From positions 1 through 11,861 of the forward strand of contig NZ_UQRQ01000041.1 of NCBI RefSeq assembly GCF_900543425.1: a DNA stretch of 11,861 nt. The letters run 5' to 3'. The position numbers and the translations under genes are program-made. Shown here in pieces: positions 1 through 7,185 of the stretch. The notes under the pieces are model-generated. The model was not told where the DNA came from. It did no database searches and saw only the letters and a list, made by a program, of their open reading frames with translations. How positions within the stretch are numbered: position 1 is the first letter of the stretch; the number at the start of each line of letters is the position of its first letter. Source of the stretch: an uncultured Sanguibacteroides sp. GTDB taxonomy: Bacteria; Bacteroidota; Bacteroidia; Bacteroidales; Marinifilaceae.

Positions 1-52
1 GAGCATCTGGTTTACACCCAGAGGGTCGGGGGTTCGAATCCCTCAGCGCCCA
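1..52 (+). tRNA. tRNA-Val (anticodon TAC), 3' portion, cut by window edge
   Basis: This is the 3' two thirds of a tRNA. The anticodon stem TCTGG/CCAGA encloses the 7-nt loop TTTACAC, giving anticodon TAC, which reads valine GUA codons. The T-arm has stem GGGGG/CCCTC (one G-T pair) around loop TTCGAAT. The acceptor 3' strand AGCGCCC is followed by discriminator A at 52. CCA is not encoded. The window begins at the end of the D-arm (GAGC), so the acceptor 5' strand lies outside; it should read GGGCGCT. A terminator follows directly, so this is the last or only RNA of its transcript. Confidence 0.95.
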
Positions 53-56
53 CAAG

Positions 57-85
57 AAGAGGTTTAAAAAGAGCCTCTTTTTTTT
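57..85 (+). terminator. Rho-independent terminator after tRNA-Val
   Basis: The inverted repeat AAGAGG (57-62) / CCTCTT (74-79) with an 11-nt loop runs straight into a T-tract ending at 85. It lies 4 nt past the tRNA end and should terminate the tRNA transcript. Confidence 0.85.
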
Positions 86-110
86 ATTCTCCTAAAAATA
101 TATCCATAAC

Positions 111-190
111 ATACAGGGATTCGAACGAAGGGATAGCGGGTTCGTAACGAAGTTCTCGACGAGTAAACTATCTGCAACAGAAGAACCTTC
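111..190. repeat. Structured intergenic segment carrying an inverted T-arm-like motif
   Basis: AGGGATTCGAAC at 115-126 is an exact 12-nt inverted copy of the T-arm core GTTCGAATCCCT at 32-43 of the adjacent tRNA-Val. Just beyond it, on the minus strand, two related blocks occur, CTTCGTTACGAACCC and CTTCGTTCGAATCCC, an imperfect direct repeat rich in TTCG/CGAA. The rest of a second tRNA is not present: the residues that should pair in the T-stem do not. The segment could be a remnant of a tRNA-linked integration, a dispersed repeat, or chance. I did not recognise a named repeat family. Confidence 0.3.
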
Positions 191-193
191 ATA

Positions 194-435
194 TCACATT
201 TTTATCTCTTCACGTAAAATATTTATCTCTTTCATATATAACATACGATATTCCATCGCTTTATTATAGGCACTATTAAATAAAGTGAATACTTCCTTCG
301 CTTATTTACCGGTAAGACTAAGCACGTTATCCACTCTTTCAACTTCCATTTTAACCGCTTCTTCTTCCCAAACAGCTGTTGCCGCCTTCCGTTGCTGGGC
401 AAAAAGAGTAAAATAAAAAAAGTACAAGTAAACAT
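194..435 (-). pseudogene. Decayed gene for a small secreted Spy/CpxP-like (LTxxQ) protein
   Basis: Read on the minus strand from about 403 to 194, one frame gives protein-like sequence: FAQQRKAATAVWEEEAV, then VERVDNVLSLTGK, an in-frame TAA (302-304), then AKEVFTLFNSAYNKAMEYR and MLYMKEINILREEIKM, then TGA (194-196). The amphipathic, charged helices and the LTGK-stop-A junction fit an LTxxQ protein in which a Gln codon CAA became TAA. Upstream, another frame (ATG ending at 435) supplies MFTCTFFILL, a plausible signal-peptide core; joining it to FAQQ needs a one-base change in the T-run at 401-405. So there is at least one nonsense mutation and probably one frameshift. Spy/CpxP proteins are small periplasmic chaperone-like or metal-response proteins. 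The family assignment rests on motif resemblance only. The C-terminal part expected after residue about 75 is not recognisable. Confidence 0.5.
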
Positions 436-521
436 AAATATACTATTTTCATCATTATCCATTTTAATATCAGACATATTAAGTAAGTTAGTCTGATTGT
501 CACTAAAATTGTTTCCTACAA

Positions 522-3500
522 TTATTTCACATATACCCATTTCACCGCATCCGCGTAAATTCGTTGTTGGCGATCTGTTCCCTTATCGCTTAAACTCACC
601 TTATGCTCTCCCGCAGACAAATAATACCTTCCAAGAGAAACCCAACCGGAGGGAGAACCGTGTCGATTATCTACAACCTCATCTTTCCCTTTATCATGAT
701 ACACGGTATAGTGATAAGGAGGATTGTCCACATCGATAGAAGTCGGAACAGATACATAGATTTCATAATAACCGGACATCTCTATTTGGACATGCCATTC
801 TACACATCCTTTCCCATCTCCGATATTCTTACCCACGGCACTTCGAACAATTTCACCATAATATCTTTCGTCTATAAAGGGAGTCCAAACATCAAAAACG
901 GACATTCTGGAATTAAAATACAATTTGTAATCACGTTCTAACCCCTCCTTTATAAACAAATCTTTCAAACGAAACCTTCGGGGAGGATCCTGTATTTTAA
1001 ATCCTTCATCCTCATTATCCACGATCGTCTCTCCAGGAGCAATCCAAAAAGAAGATTCCGCCGCATCAAAACACCCCTGTATCGTGTCTTCCGTGATTTT
1101 GTCAGGAAACTTTGGCAACCGGAACGTCTTCTCTTCTACTGGCGGAAGATTCCCTGAAAAATGAGTATTCAAAAGCATTCTTAAATAAGAGGTTCGCGGG
1201 AAATAATTAAAAACCAGCTTTTTCCGGGATCGGGCAGGAATAACATAATTTTTTACAACAGTTTCCCCCTCATCCTCAAGAATAAAAGAAATAACCCCAT
1301 CCACATCGCTCTTATTATATATATTACGTGAAATTCGGAAGCCATAACTCCTATCACCCTTATTATCAATTTTTTCAATATACTCGACAGGTAAATTCTT
1401 TATTAGAAAAACAGGGAATTGCTTGCTTGTATACCAAACCGGCAACGGATCAAGAAAGTCCACACCAAAACGAAGATTAAACGAATCTTTCAATTTCTCA
1501 AAAGAAATCCGTTGAAAAGGGTGAGCAAAAATGAAGTCGCGTAAAAAAGTTTTTATTTTTCCTTTTTCAATGCCTTTTACCAGAAAACGATCTTCCAAGT
1601 CACGAGTTTTCAATTTAAAAAGTTCCTGTATTATCGATCCCGATCTATTATTGGAGTCAGAAAGAATTTCTTGAAAAGTCGTTTTTTTCAGACAAGTTAA
1701 AGCCTTGAAAAAATCATCGGTCAAAATCGATGTAGAAAGATTTTCTCCCCCCAATCCTCTCATCCACGTGTTGAATATGGTATTCATCACCGGATATTTC
1801 TCAGAGTAAACAAAAAACGATTCATCGTAAAACAAGGAATAAAGATTATATGGATTCATCTTCTGGCGAAATGTTGCCCATGAACGGGAAAGATACAGTC
1901 TTTCTGCTAAGTTTTTTTCTTGTTCGTTTCGAAATTCTCTAAAGAAATTACCACTTAAGAAACTTTTTAACAGAGAAGAGGAGGTCAGGGATTTCATCCA
2001 CGAAGGATGTGTTAGAATAGAATCACGAGCAAGAATTCTTTTAAAATTCGTTTCGGACAGATTTATCGCTCGTTCCGGAAGAAAAAGCATTTCAGGTTGT
2101 ACCTGTTCACTCCGTCCCAAAGCCTGACGGTAATAACTCGTGAAAGACACCGGAGTCTCCACCATCATAAATCGCCGGAAAGGATAACTCTTTTGGTATC
2201 GTTCCTCTATATCTATTTTAATTTCCGATATGGCCTTTCTCAATTCATCTTCAGTAAAATTCATTCCGGAAAGTAAATTCTCGTGCCCCTTCCAAAGATA
2301 TAACTCAAAATCCGTGGAATCCACTCTTACCATTCGACGCATGTAATCTCCGATACAAAGCGATATTCCCGACAACGGATATTCCGGGCAAAACAGAACG
2401 CCATCTCCCGTTTCCGTTCGACGTCCCTGAGACAAGACCATCTTCCCGTTTTCAGAAATCACATTCAGGCGGTAGCGGGTAAAATTTCGATCCCCACAAT
2501 AAAAAGAATTATCGTGACCGGGCGGAATCGTGACCGGGTACCAGAGGCTCTCTGGAATCAGCAAAGTGTAATCACTACCTAAAAACACGTGACGATTACC
2601 GTAACGGGAAACGAGGTAACTTCTATCCCTCGTGTTTAAAATTTCATCTTCCGGAATATTCAGATAACATATATTTTCATCGATTGTCCCACCATACTCC
2701 ATTTCCATGAACAGCTCATCCCCCGGCGATACGATACATGGAATACAAATCACCTGATTCTCCCGTTCGAACGAAATATCTTTACCCGAGACACTTATTC
2801 GAGACACTCGTAAAGAAGGATTCAAATAAAGTACCACGGGAGAGACATCTTCACTCGAGTCATTGAAAAGCTTTAGCTGAGTTTTCACAGACATTTCATT
2901 CCCTACGGGCTTATATGTCATATCCTGACTTACGAGTATCAACCTGTTTCTTGTATCATATTTCTCGTACGTATTCCTATATAACGAACGAGAATTTCTA
3001 AACGTGTAATAAGAAGAATAGACTATTGCACCGAACAGGAAACCTGCCAACATTAATACGATCGTCCAGTTCCTGGGATGATCTTCCCGCCTGTTCGGCA
3101 AACGACGGAGAGCCAATGCAGAGAGAAACAGGAAACCCGTTCCCAAGAAAAAGTAACAAAGCCGATGGCTCAGGTATACCCACAAGCTCGGATGGCCAGA
3201 CATATCTGAGAGTGTAGCGGGTAGACTCATCCCCATGGGATCGAATATACTACAAGCGTAATCTCCGCAAAAAAACACACCGACCATGATGTAACCGACC
3301 AAAAGTATTGCAGACAGTCCTGAATGACTTGTTAAAACAAAGACAAAAAAAGATAAGCCTGACAAAAACACCATAGAAGGTATGACAAACGTGAAAAAAT
3401 AGAACACGTAAGGCTCCCATGCAAAAGGATGCCAACTCCCTACAAGATGAATAGCAGCCGCAAGCAAAAGAGAAATAAAAGTTACAATCAAAAAATTCCG

Positions 3501-3860
3501 CAACAGTCCCCAAAATAGCCCTAATATATAGATTATGTTATTTTCCGGACGGACATATATCACTTCTCGAGAATCCATCCGATTCTCTTTTTTAAAAAAA
3601 ACAGAAGGAAGCAACAAAAGGGGGAAAATAGAGAAAAAAACAAAGAAATAGACATTTATATAAGGAATAAAAGAAGAAAACATCCAACTCGTGGCAGGCG
3701 GCCCTGATTTAAAAAAATGACTCTGTAAACACACTTGATACGAAATAACAAGTACCAGCGTTATAATACAAAAAAATCGGAATAGCCAGTTCCGCCGAAC
3801 AACTCGTGAACTATTGGCACTCACGACCCGGAATTGTTCTATGTCTGTCTTATTCATCAT
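522..3860 (-). CDS. Membrane protein: ABC-2-like domain + M1-aminopeptidase-like region (no HExxH) + golvesin-like C-terminal domain
   Basis: This 1112-residue protein has about seven membrane segments in its first 290 residues (roughly 26-46, 60-89, 108-138, 150-176, 181-206, 231-251, 264-284). Basic loops (90-98 and 252-264) suggest the N-terminus is inside and the long remainder periplasmic. Residues about 300-620 resemble the N-terminal part of M1-like proteins fused to ABC-2 permeases, including ETPVSFTSYYRQALGRSEQ and QPEMLFLPE. No HExxH zinc motif occurs anywhere, so peptidase activity is unlikely. Residues about 1015-1112 (SGYYEIYVSVP, PYHYTVYH, GWVSLGRYYLSAGEHKVSL, ending ADAVKWVYV) match the golvesin/Xly carbohydrate-binding-like beta-sandwich pattern. 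No ABC ATPase is encoded beside it. ATG at 3860 is followed by a second ATG at 3857; AAAGA lies about 10-12 nt upstream. The gene lies 101 nt behind the small secreted-protein gene on the same strand. Transport substrate and role are unknown. Confidence 0.85.
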   Translation of the reverse strand: MMNKTDIEQFRVVSANSSRVVRRNWLFRFFCIITLVLVISYQVCLQSHFFKSGPPATSWMFSSFIPYINVYFFVFFSIFPLLLLPSVFFKKENRMDSREVIYVRPENNIIYILGLFWGLLRNFLIVTFISLLLAAAIHLVGSWHPFAWEPYVFYFFTFVIPSMVFLSGLSFFVFVLTSHSGLSAILLVGYIMVGVFFCGDYACSIFDPMGMSLPATLSDMSGHPSLWVYLSHRLCYFFLGTGFLFLSALALRRLPNRREDHPRNWTIVLMLAGFLFGAIVYSSYYTFRNSRSLYRNTYEKYDTRNRLILVSQDMTYKPVGNEMSVKTQLKLFNDSSEDVSPVVLYLNPSLRVSRISVSGKDISFERENQVICIPCIVSPGDELFMEMEYGGTIDENICYLNIPEDEILNTRDRSYLVSRYGNRHVFLGSDYTLLIPESLWYPVTIPPGHDNSFYCGDRNFTRYRLNVISENGKMVLSQGRRTETGDGVLFCPEYPLSGISLCIGDYMRRMVRVDSTDFELYLWKGHENLLSGMNFTEDELRKAISEIKIDIEERYQKSYPFRRFMMVETPVSFTSYYRQALGRSEQVQPEMLFLPERAINLSETNFKRILARDSILTHPSWMKSLTSSSLLKSFLSGNFFREFRNEQEKNLAERLYLSRSWATFRQKMNPYNLYSLFYDESFFVYSEKYPVMNTIFNTWMRGLGGENLSTSILTDDFFKALTCLKKTTFQEILSDSNNRSGSIIQELFKLKTRDLEDRFLVKGIEKGKIKTFLRDFIFAHPFQRISFEKLKDSFNLRFGVDFLDPLPVWYTSKQFPVFLIKNLPVEYIEKIDNKGDRSYGFRISRNIYNKSDVDGVISFILEDEGETVVKNYVIPARSRKKLVFNYFPRTSYLRMLLNTHFSGNLPPVEEKTFRLPKFPDKITEDTIQGCFDAAESSFWIAPGETIVDNEDEGFKIQDPPRRFRLKDLFIKEGLERDYKLYFNSRMSVFDVWTPFIDERYYGEIVRSAVGKNIGDGKGCVEWHVQIEMSGYYEIYVSVPTSIDVDNPPYHYTVYHDKGKDEVVDNRHGSPSGWVSLGRYYLSAGEHKVSLSDKGTDRQQRIYADAVKWVYVK

Positions 3861-3916
3861 GTTTATATAATCTTTCGTTTCGCATAATAAAAAAATCCTC
3901 TGTCAATTCCTCTCCC

Positions 3917-3951
3917 CAAAAAACGAAAAAACATTCAGACGATCTTATCGT
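3917..3951 (-). terminator. Possible weak terminator between the two minus-strand genes
   Basis: ACGAT-CTT-ATCGT (3939-3951) forms a 5-bp hairpin. On the minus strand it is followed after about seven bases by two T-runs (3926-3931 and 3917-3923). It sits 10 nt past the stop of the small secreted-protein gene. The stem is short and the gap to the T-run is long, so termination may be partial or absent. Confidence 0.25.
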
Positions 3952-3961
3952 ATACACCCAA

Positions 3962-4354
3962 TCATACATCCACACGTATCAGATAAATATAACCCGGAAG
4001 AAGGCTGGATTCTATCACTTTTCCTTCATCACCATCTTTTACGGTAATCACAAAAGTATGCTCAAATTCAAACTCATCCACTTCCCATTTGAGCACAATA
4101 TTACATCTGCCATTTTCCTTTGGAGTTATATACACATCAATACGACCATTGTTACTTGTAATACAAGTAGTAGGACTTACCGTCGCTACATTCGAATCAC
4201 TCGAAGAAACTTTAACTTCCATTCCGGTTAAAAATTCGCCATCAGATTTTTTACAAAATCCGAAAGAAAAAACAGTAATGGTCGATGCCATAAGAGACAC
4301 AACCATAAAATTGACGATTAAAATCAACGATAATTTTTTCACGTTCATTTTCAT
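3962..4354 (-). CDS. Small secreted protein with one Ig-like (Big-type) beta-sandwich
   Basis: A 130-residue protein. Residues 1-23 form a signal peptide (basic KK start, hydrophobic LSLILIVNFMVVSLMA). No lipobox is seen, so it is probably soluble in the periplasm or secreted. Residues about 40-107 follow a bacterial Ig-like pattern: GMEVKVSSSDSNVATVSP, then NNGRIDVYITPKENGRCNI, then FEHTFVITVKDG. Three cysteines remain after the signal (C34, C64, C84), two of which could form a disulfide. The tail (GYIYLIRVDV) could be a further strand. Two possible starts exist, ATG at 4354 and at 4348; the first gives the usual short N-region. A TAnnTTTG promoter lies about 43 nt upstream. It precedes the large membrane fusion gene on the same strand, so a shared envelope role is possible. 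No specific function is recognised. Confidence 0.7.
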   Translation of the reverse strand: MKMNVKKLSLILIVNFMVVSLMASTITVFSFGFCKKSDGEFLTGMEVKVSSSDSNVATVSPTTCITSNNGRIDVYITPKENGRCNIVLKWEVDEFEFEHTFVITVKDGDEGKVIESSLLPGYIYLIRVDV

Positions 4355-4816
4355 AATTTGAAGATTTAGGTTTTTGGTTTATTTTTACTTCATCGTCAAA
4401 TTTATGTAAAAAAAAAACAAAACAACAAGAGGATAAAATTATTTTATTCATATACACATTATTTACAACAAGATAGCCTTTACTGCACCTTATAAACCGA
4501 TTGTTTCAAATTAAGTATTAATAATTTTATTTGCCATTTGCAAGTGCTCAGGAGATTATTTTAGTTTGAACATCGATGGAATAAACAAGTGTTAAAATTA
4601 AGGCGGCCCATAAATAATTTCAATAAATAGATTTACTCTTGTATTTTATTAAAAAAGCAGAATTATCGATACAAGTCAAAAGAAGTAACAAAAAGAGTCT
4701 TCTGCATCGCATGAACATTCTCCAAATCGATAAAACAAACCGCTAATCCCGCTCAATCACAACGAATCCTTTTTAAAAGGCTATAAAATTCTTCTCTTCG
4801 ACATTCTACCCGGATT
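4355..4816. other. 462-nt AT-rich intergenic region
   Basis: This gap separates the Fur-family gene from the small secreted-protein gene, both on the minus strand. I found the promoter at 4397-4426 and a short palindrome CCTTTTTAAAAGG (4768-4780) that is a poor terminator for the Fur gene. No frame gives protein-like sequence over a useful length, and no RNA structure was recognised. An unannotated small RNA cannot be excluded. Confidence 0.5.
4397..4426 (-). promoter_or_regulatory. Bacteroidota-type promoter for the small secreted-protein gene
   Basis: On the minus strand TAAATTTG (4404-4397) matches the -7 consensus TAnnTTTG. GTTG (4426-4423), one mismatch from the -33 element TTTG, lies 18 nt upstream of it. 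Initiation a few bases downstream would leave a leader of about 35-40 nt before ATG 4354. Confidence 0.45.
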
Positions 4817-5239
4817 CTATTCTCGAGCTGTACAATCCGCACACAAACCTTTTAAAACATAATTAATTGTCCGGATAGAAAATCCGTCGGGAACTTCTAC
4901 CACGGGGACATGTACATTTTTAAAACAAAACGTACGACGACATTTTTCACAATAAAAATGGGTATGCAGATCATCTACTTCACAGGAACAATCATTGCTG
5001 CATACTGCATATTTCAAAGAGCCCGAACCGTCGTCTACTCCATGGATAAGATGATGAGCAAGAAACAAGGTGATTGTCCGAAAGATCGTCGATTTATCGA
5101 CCGTATCCAACGCCGTTTCGATATCCAGCAAAGAGACTGCCCGTTGAAACTGCATCATTGTTTTCAGTATCAATATTCGTATGGCCGTCGGTTTAATACC
5201 TCTTTGGGCAAACTTATCCAAGTATATCTTGTCATCCAT
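4817..5239 (-). CDS. Fur-family metal-responsive transcriptional regulator
   Basis: A 140-residue regulator, normal length for the family. The N-terminal winged helix spans about 8-68: IKPTAIRILILKTM, then DKSTIFRTITLFLAHHLIHGV as recognition helix. The C-terminal dimer/metal domain has the structural zinc cysteines C97xxC100 and C133xxC136 and the HxH (H92, H94) before the first CxxC. The linker contains an unusual cluster, C80, C84 and C86. The open frame extends upstream inside the ATPase gene to 5401, but that 54-residue extension has no family similarity. ATG 5239, 5 nt after the ATPase stop and preceded by AAGAG, gives the expected N-terminus. Tight spacing to a P1B-2 ATPase indicates one operon and suggests Zn(II), Cd(II) or a related ion as signal. 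Zur- or PerR-like subtype cannot be assigned from sequence alone. Confidence 0.9.
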   Translation of the reverse strand: MDDKIYLDKFAQRGIKPTAIRILILKTMMQFQRAVSLLDIETALDTVDKSTIFRTITLFLAHHLIHGVDDGSGSLKYAVCSNDCSCEVDDLHTHFYCEKCRRTFCFKNVHVPVVEVPDGFSIRTINYVLKGLCADCTARE

Positions 5240-5244
5240 AGCTC

Positions 5245-7125
5245 TTATTTTATTAATTTCTGTATCCTTATCGCATTCAATATTGCCAATAAAGCGACGC
5301 CGACATCTGCAAATACAGCCTCCCATAAAGTAGCCAATCCGCCAGCTCCCAACAACAACACGATTATTTTTACACCGAAGGCCAAGGTCACGTTTTGCCA
5401 AATCACCCGATGCGTTTGCTTCCCAACCTGTATGGCCGTCACGATCTTACTCGGCTGATCCGTTTGAATAACCACGTCCGCTGTTTCGATAGCAGCGTCA
5501 CTACCCAATCCTCCCATGGCTATACCGACATCGCTTAAAGCTAAAACTGGCGCATCGTTCAACCCGTCTCCCACGAAAGCAATCCGGTTTTCTTTATCCT
5601 TTTTCAGCACCTCCATATGTTTTACTTTACCCTCGGGCAACAAATCTCCGTACGCTTTACCAATACCCAAATGCTTTGCTAATTTAGAAACTATTGCCTG
5701 TTTATCACCCGACAGGATCTGAATATTATGAATTTTTAATTTTTCAAGTCCTTTAACGGCCGTCAAAGCATCCTCTTTCTCGGCATCTGCCAAAAGAAGA
5801 TAACCGATATATTGCTTATCCACTGCACAAACCACAATGGTTTCCGGGATCTCCAGAATAGCTGACGGGAAAGCAATTCCCTCTTTCACCAGTAAACGAA
5901 CATTGCCGACCAAAATCTCTTTTCCGGCCACCGATGCCCTTAATCCGTATCCGGCCATCTCCGTTACGTCTTTTATCGGGGAAAATGTCACGCCACAGTT
6001 CCGGGCATATTTCACAATAGCTTTGGCTATCGGATGATTACTGCCTTCTTCTACGGAGGCAATCAGATGAAGTAACTCTTCATCTGCAACTATCCCGGCA
6101 TTATCGATAACCTGCACATCGAAAATCCCTTCCGTTAATGTCCCGGTTTTATCGAATACGACCGTATTGATCTTCGTGATGGCATCCAAATAATTGCCCC
6201 CTTTAAAGAGTATTCCCAAACGGGAAGCAGCCCCGATTCCACCGAAATACCCCAAGGGTATGCTGACAACCAAAGCGCAAGGACACGAGATCACTAAAAA
6301 AACCAATCCGCGATATAACCAATCGTTAAACACATACTCGAATCCGGGTTGTACCAGAGAGTAGAAGAACGGTATCAAGACAATCAACAAGGCCAAGCCA
6401 GTCACGATGGGGGTATAAACACGAGCAAGCCGTCGGATCAACAGCTCTGCTGGAGCTTTTCTCTCGGATGCCTCCTGAACCAAAGTCAATATCCGGGCTA
6501 ATGCACTTTGGTCATACGATTTGGTTACCCGAATCTCTACCGTTTTATCGGTCGATATCATCCCGGCCAACACGGTTTCTTCTCTTCGAAAAACCCGGGG
6601 GACACTTTCTCCGGTCAAAGCCGCCGTGTTAAAAGTACCCTTCTCACTCAATAATTCACCATCCAAAGGAACCCTCTCGCCAGCTCTGATCTCTACAACT
6701 TCTCCGATTTCCACCTCTTCGGGAGATACTTTCAGCCGCTTACCTTCTCTTATAACAGATGCCGTATCGGGCCGAACATCCAACAATGCCTTTATATTGG
6801 CCCGGGCTCTACCTACGGCATGATCCTGGAATCGTTCGCCTACGGCATAAAATAACATCACCGCCACTCCTTCCGGATACTCCCCGATATAAAAGGCCCC
6901 GATAGTAGCCAATCCCATCAACATAAACTCGTTGAAAAAATCTTTTTCACAAATACTTTCCCACGCCTCTTTTAAGACCGGAAGCGTAACCGGAAGAGCC
7001 GCAATAAAGAACCATATAAATCGAACATAGGGTTGCTGGAACCACGCTCCACCGAATTCGTCCATTAAAATTCCACCTATCAAAAACAGGAAGGAAAACA
7101 ATTCTGCTCTATATTTTTTCATCAT
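5245..7125 (-). CDS. P1B-2-type heavy-metal-exporting P-type ATPase (Zn/Cd/Pb)
   Basis: A 626-residue inner-membrane pump that hydrolyses ATP to move divalent soft metals out of the cytoplasm. Motifs in order: TGES (171-174) of the actuator domain, the CPC transport motif in TM6 (281-283), DKTGT (325-329, phospho-acceptor D325), HP of the nucleotide domain (364-365) and GDGLNDAP (519-526). K586 in TM7 and D607 in the TM8 motif ADVG fit the P1B-2 subgroup (ZntA/CadA), against a Cu(I) or Co(II) pump. About eight membrane segments are seen: four before the actuator domain, two around CPC, two at the end. It has no N-terminal heavy-metal-associated domain and no Cys- or His-rich N-terminal tail, so it is shorter than ZntA. 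Start ATG 7125 or the adjacent ATG 7122. First gene of an operon with the Fur-family regulator, with a palindrome upstream at 7161-7177. Confidence 0.95.
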   Translation of the reverse strand: MMKKYRAELFSFLFLIGGILMDEFGGAWFQQPYVRFIWFFIAALPVTLPVLKEAWESICEKDFFNEFMLMGLATIGAFYIGEYPEGVAVMLFYAVGERFQDHAVGRARANIKALLDVRPDTASVIREGKRLKVSPEEVEIGEVVEIRAGERVPLDGELLSEKGTFNTAALTGESVPRVFRREETVLAGMISTDKTVEIRVTKSYDQSALARILTLVQEASERKAPAELLIRRLARVYTPIVTGLALLIVLIPFFYSLVQPGFEYVFNDWLYRGLVFLVISCPCALVVSIPLGYFGGIGAASRLGILFKGGNYLDAITKINTVVFDKTGTLTEGIFDVQVIDNAGIVADEELLHLIASVEEGSNHPIAKAIVKYARNCGVTFSPIKDVTEMAGYGLRASVAGKEILVGNVRLLVKEGIAFPSAILEIPETIVVCAVDKQYIGYLLLADAEKEDALTAVKGLEKLKIHNIQILSGDKQAIVSKLAKHLGIGKAYGDLLPEGKVKHMEVLKKDKENRIAFVGDGLNDAPVLALSDVGIAMGGLGSDAAIETADVVIQTDQPSKIVTAIQVGKQTHRVIWQNVTLAFGVKIIVLLLGAGGLATLWEAVFADVGVALLAILNAIRIQKLIK

Positions 7126-7141
7126 CTTATTGTTTTTATGA

Positions 7142-7171
7142 CAAAAATAAGATCAAACCCTTGCAACCAAG
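7142..7171 (-). promoter_or_regulatory. Candidate promoter of the ATPase-Fur operon
   Basis: On the minus strand TATTTTTG (7149-7142) fits TAnnTTTG. CTTG (7171-7168), one mismatch from TTTG, lies 18 nt upstream. Transcription would begin near 7136, leaving a leader of only about ten bases before ATG 7125. The -33 element lies within the palindrome at 7161-7177. Confidence 0.45.
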
Positions 7172-7185
7172 TTGCAAAATTGCAG
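7161..7185. promoter_or_regulatory. Palindromic operator candidate upstream of the metal exporter
   Basis: TTGCAAC (7161-7167), a 3-nt spacer and GTTGCAA (7171-7177) form a perfect 7-3-7 inverted repeat. A further TTGCA follows at 7180-7184, so the element TTGCA occurs three times in 25 bases. Size and symmetry suit a dimeric winged-helix regulator, and the site overlaps the presumed -33 element, where binding would block RNA polymerase. The obvious candidate binder is the Fur-family protein of the same operon. Binding is inferred, not shown. Confidence 0.5.

Noticed and set aside
111..126. Possible second tRNA on the minus strand, suggested by TTCGAATCCC
   Set aside because: The T-stem does not pair, and no anticodon arm or acceptor arm can be built around it.
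232..540. 102-residue minus-strand open frame after the large membrane gene
   Set aside because: It overlaps the 3' end of the large gene, its composition is low-complexity, and the protein-like signal in this region is in a different frame, which I report as a pseudogene.
3806..4231. 141-residue plus-strand frame opposite the secreted Ig-like gene
   Set aside because: It is antisense to two better-supported minus-strand genes and shows no domain; it is a shadow frame.
4251..4457. 68-residue minus-strand frame overlapping the start of the Ig-like gene
   Set aside because: It crosses the promoter of the real gene and shares its bases in another frame, with no recognisable features.
5240..5401. 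54-residue N-terminal extension of the Fur-family frame
   Set aside because: It lies wholly inside the ATPase gene, has no family similarity, and the internal ATG at 5239 gives a normal Fur N-terminus with operon-type spacing.
4910..5458. 182-residue plus-strand frame opposite the Fur and ATPase genes
   Set aside because: It is antisense to two strongly supported genes; its translation shows no motif.
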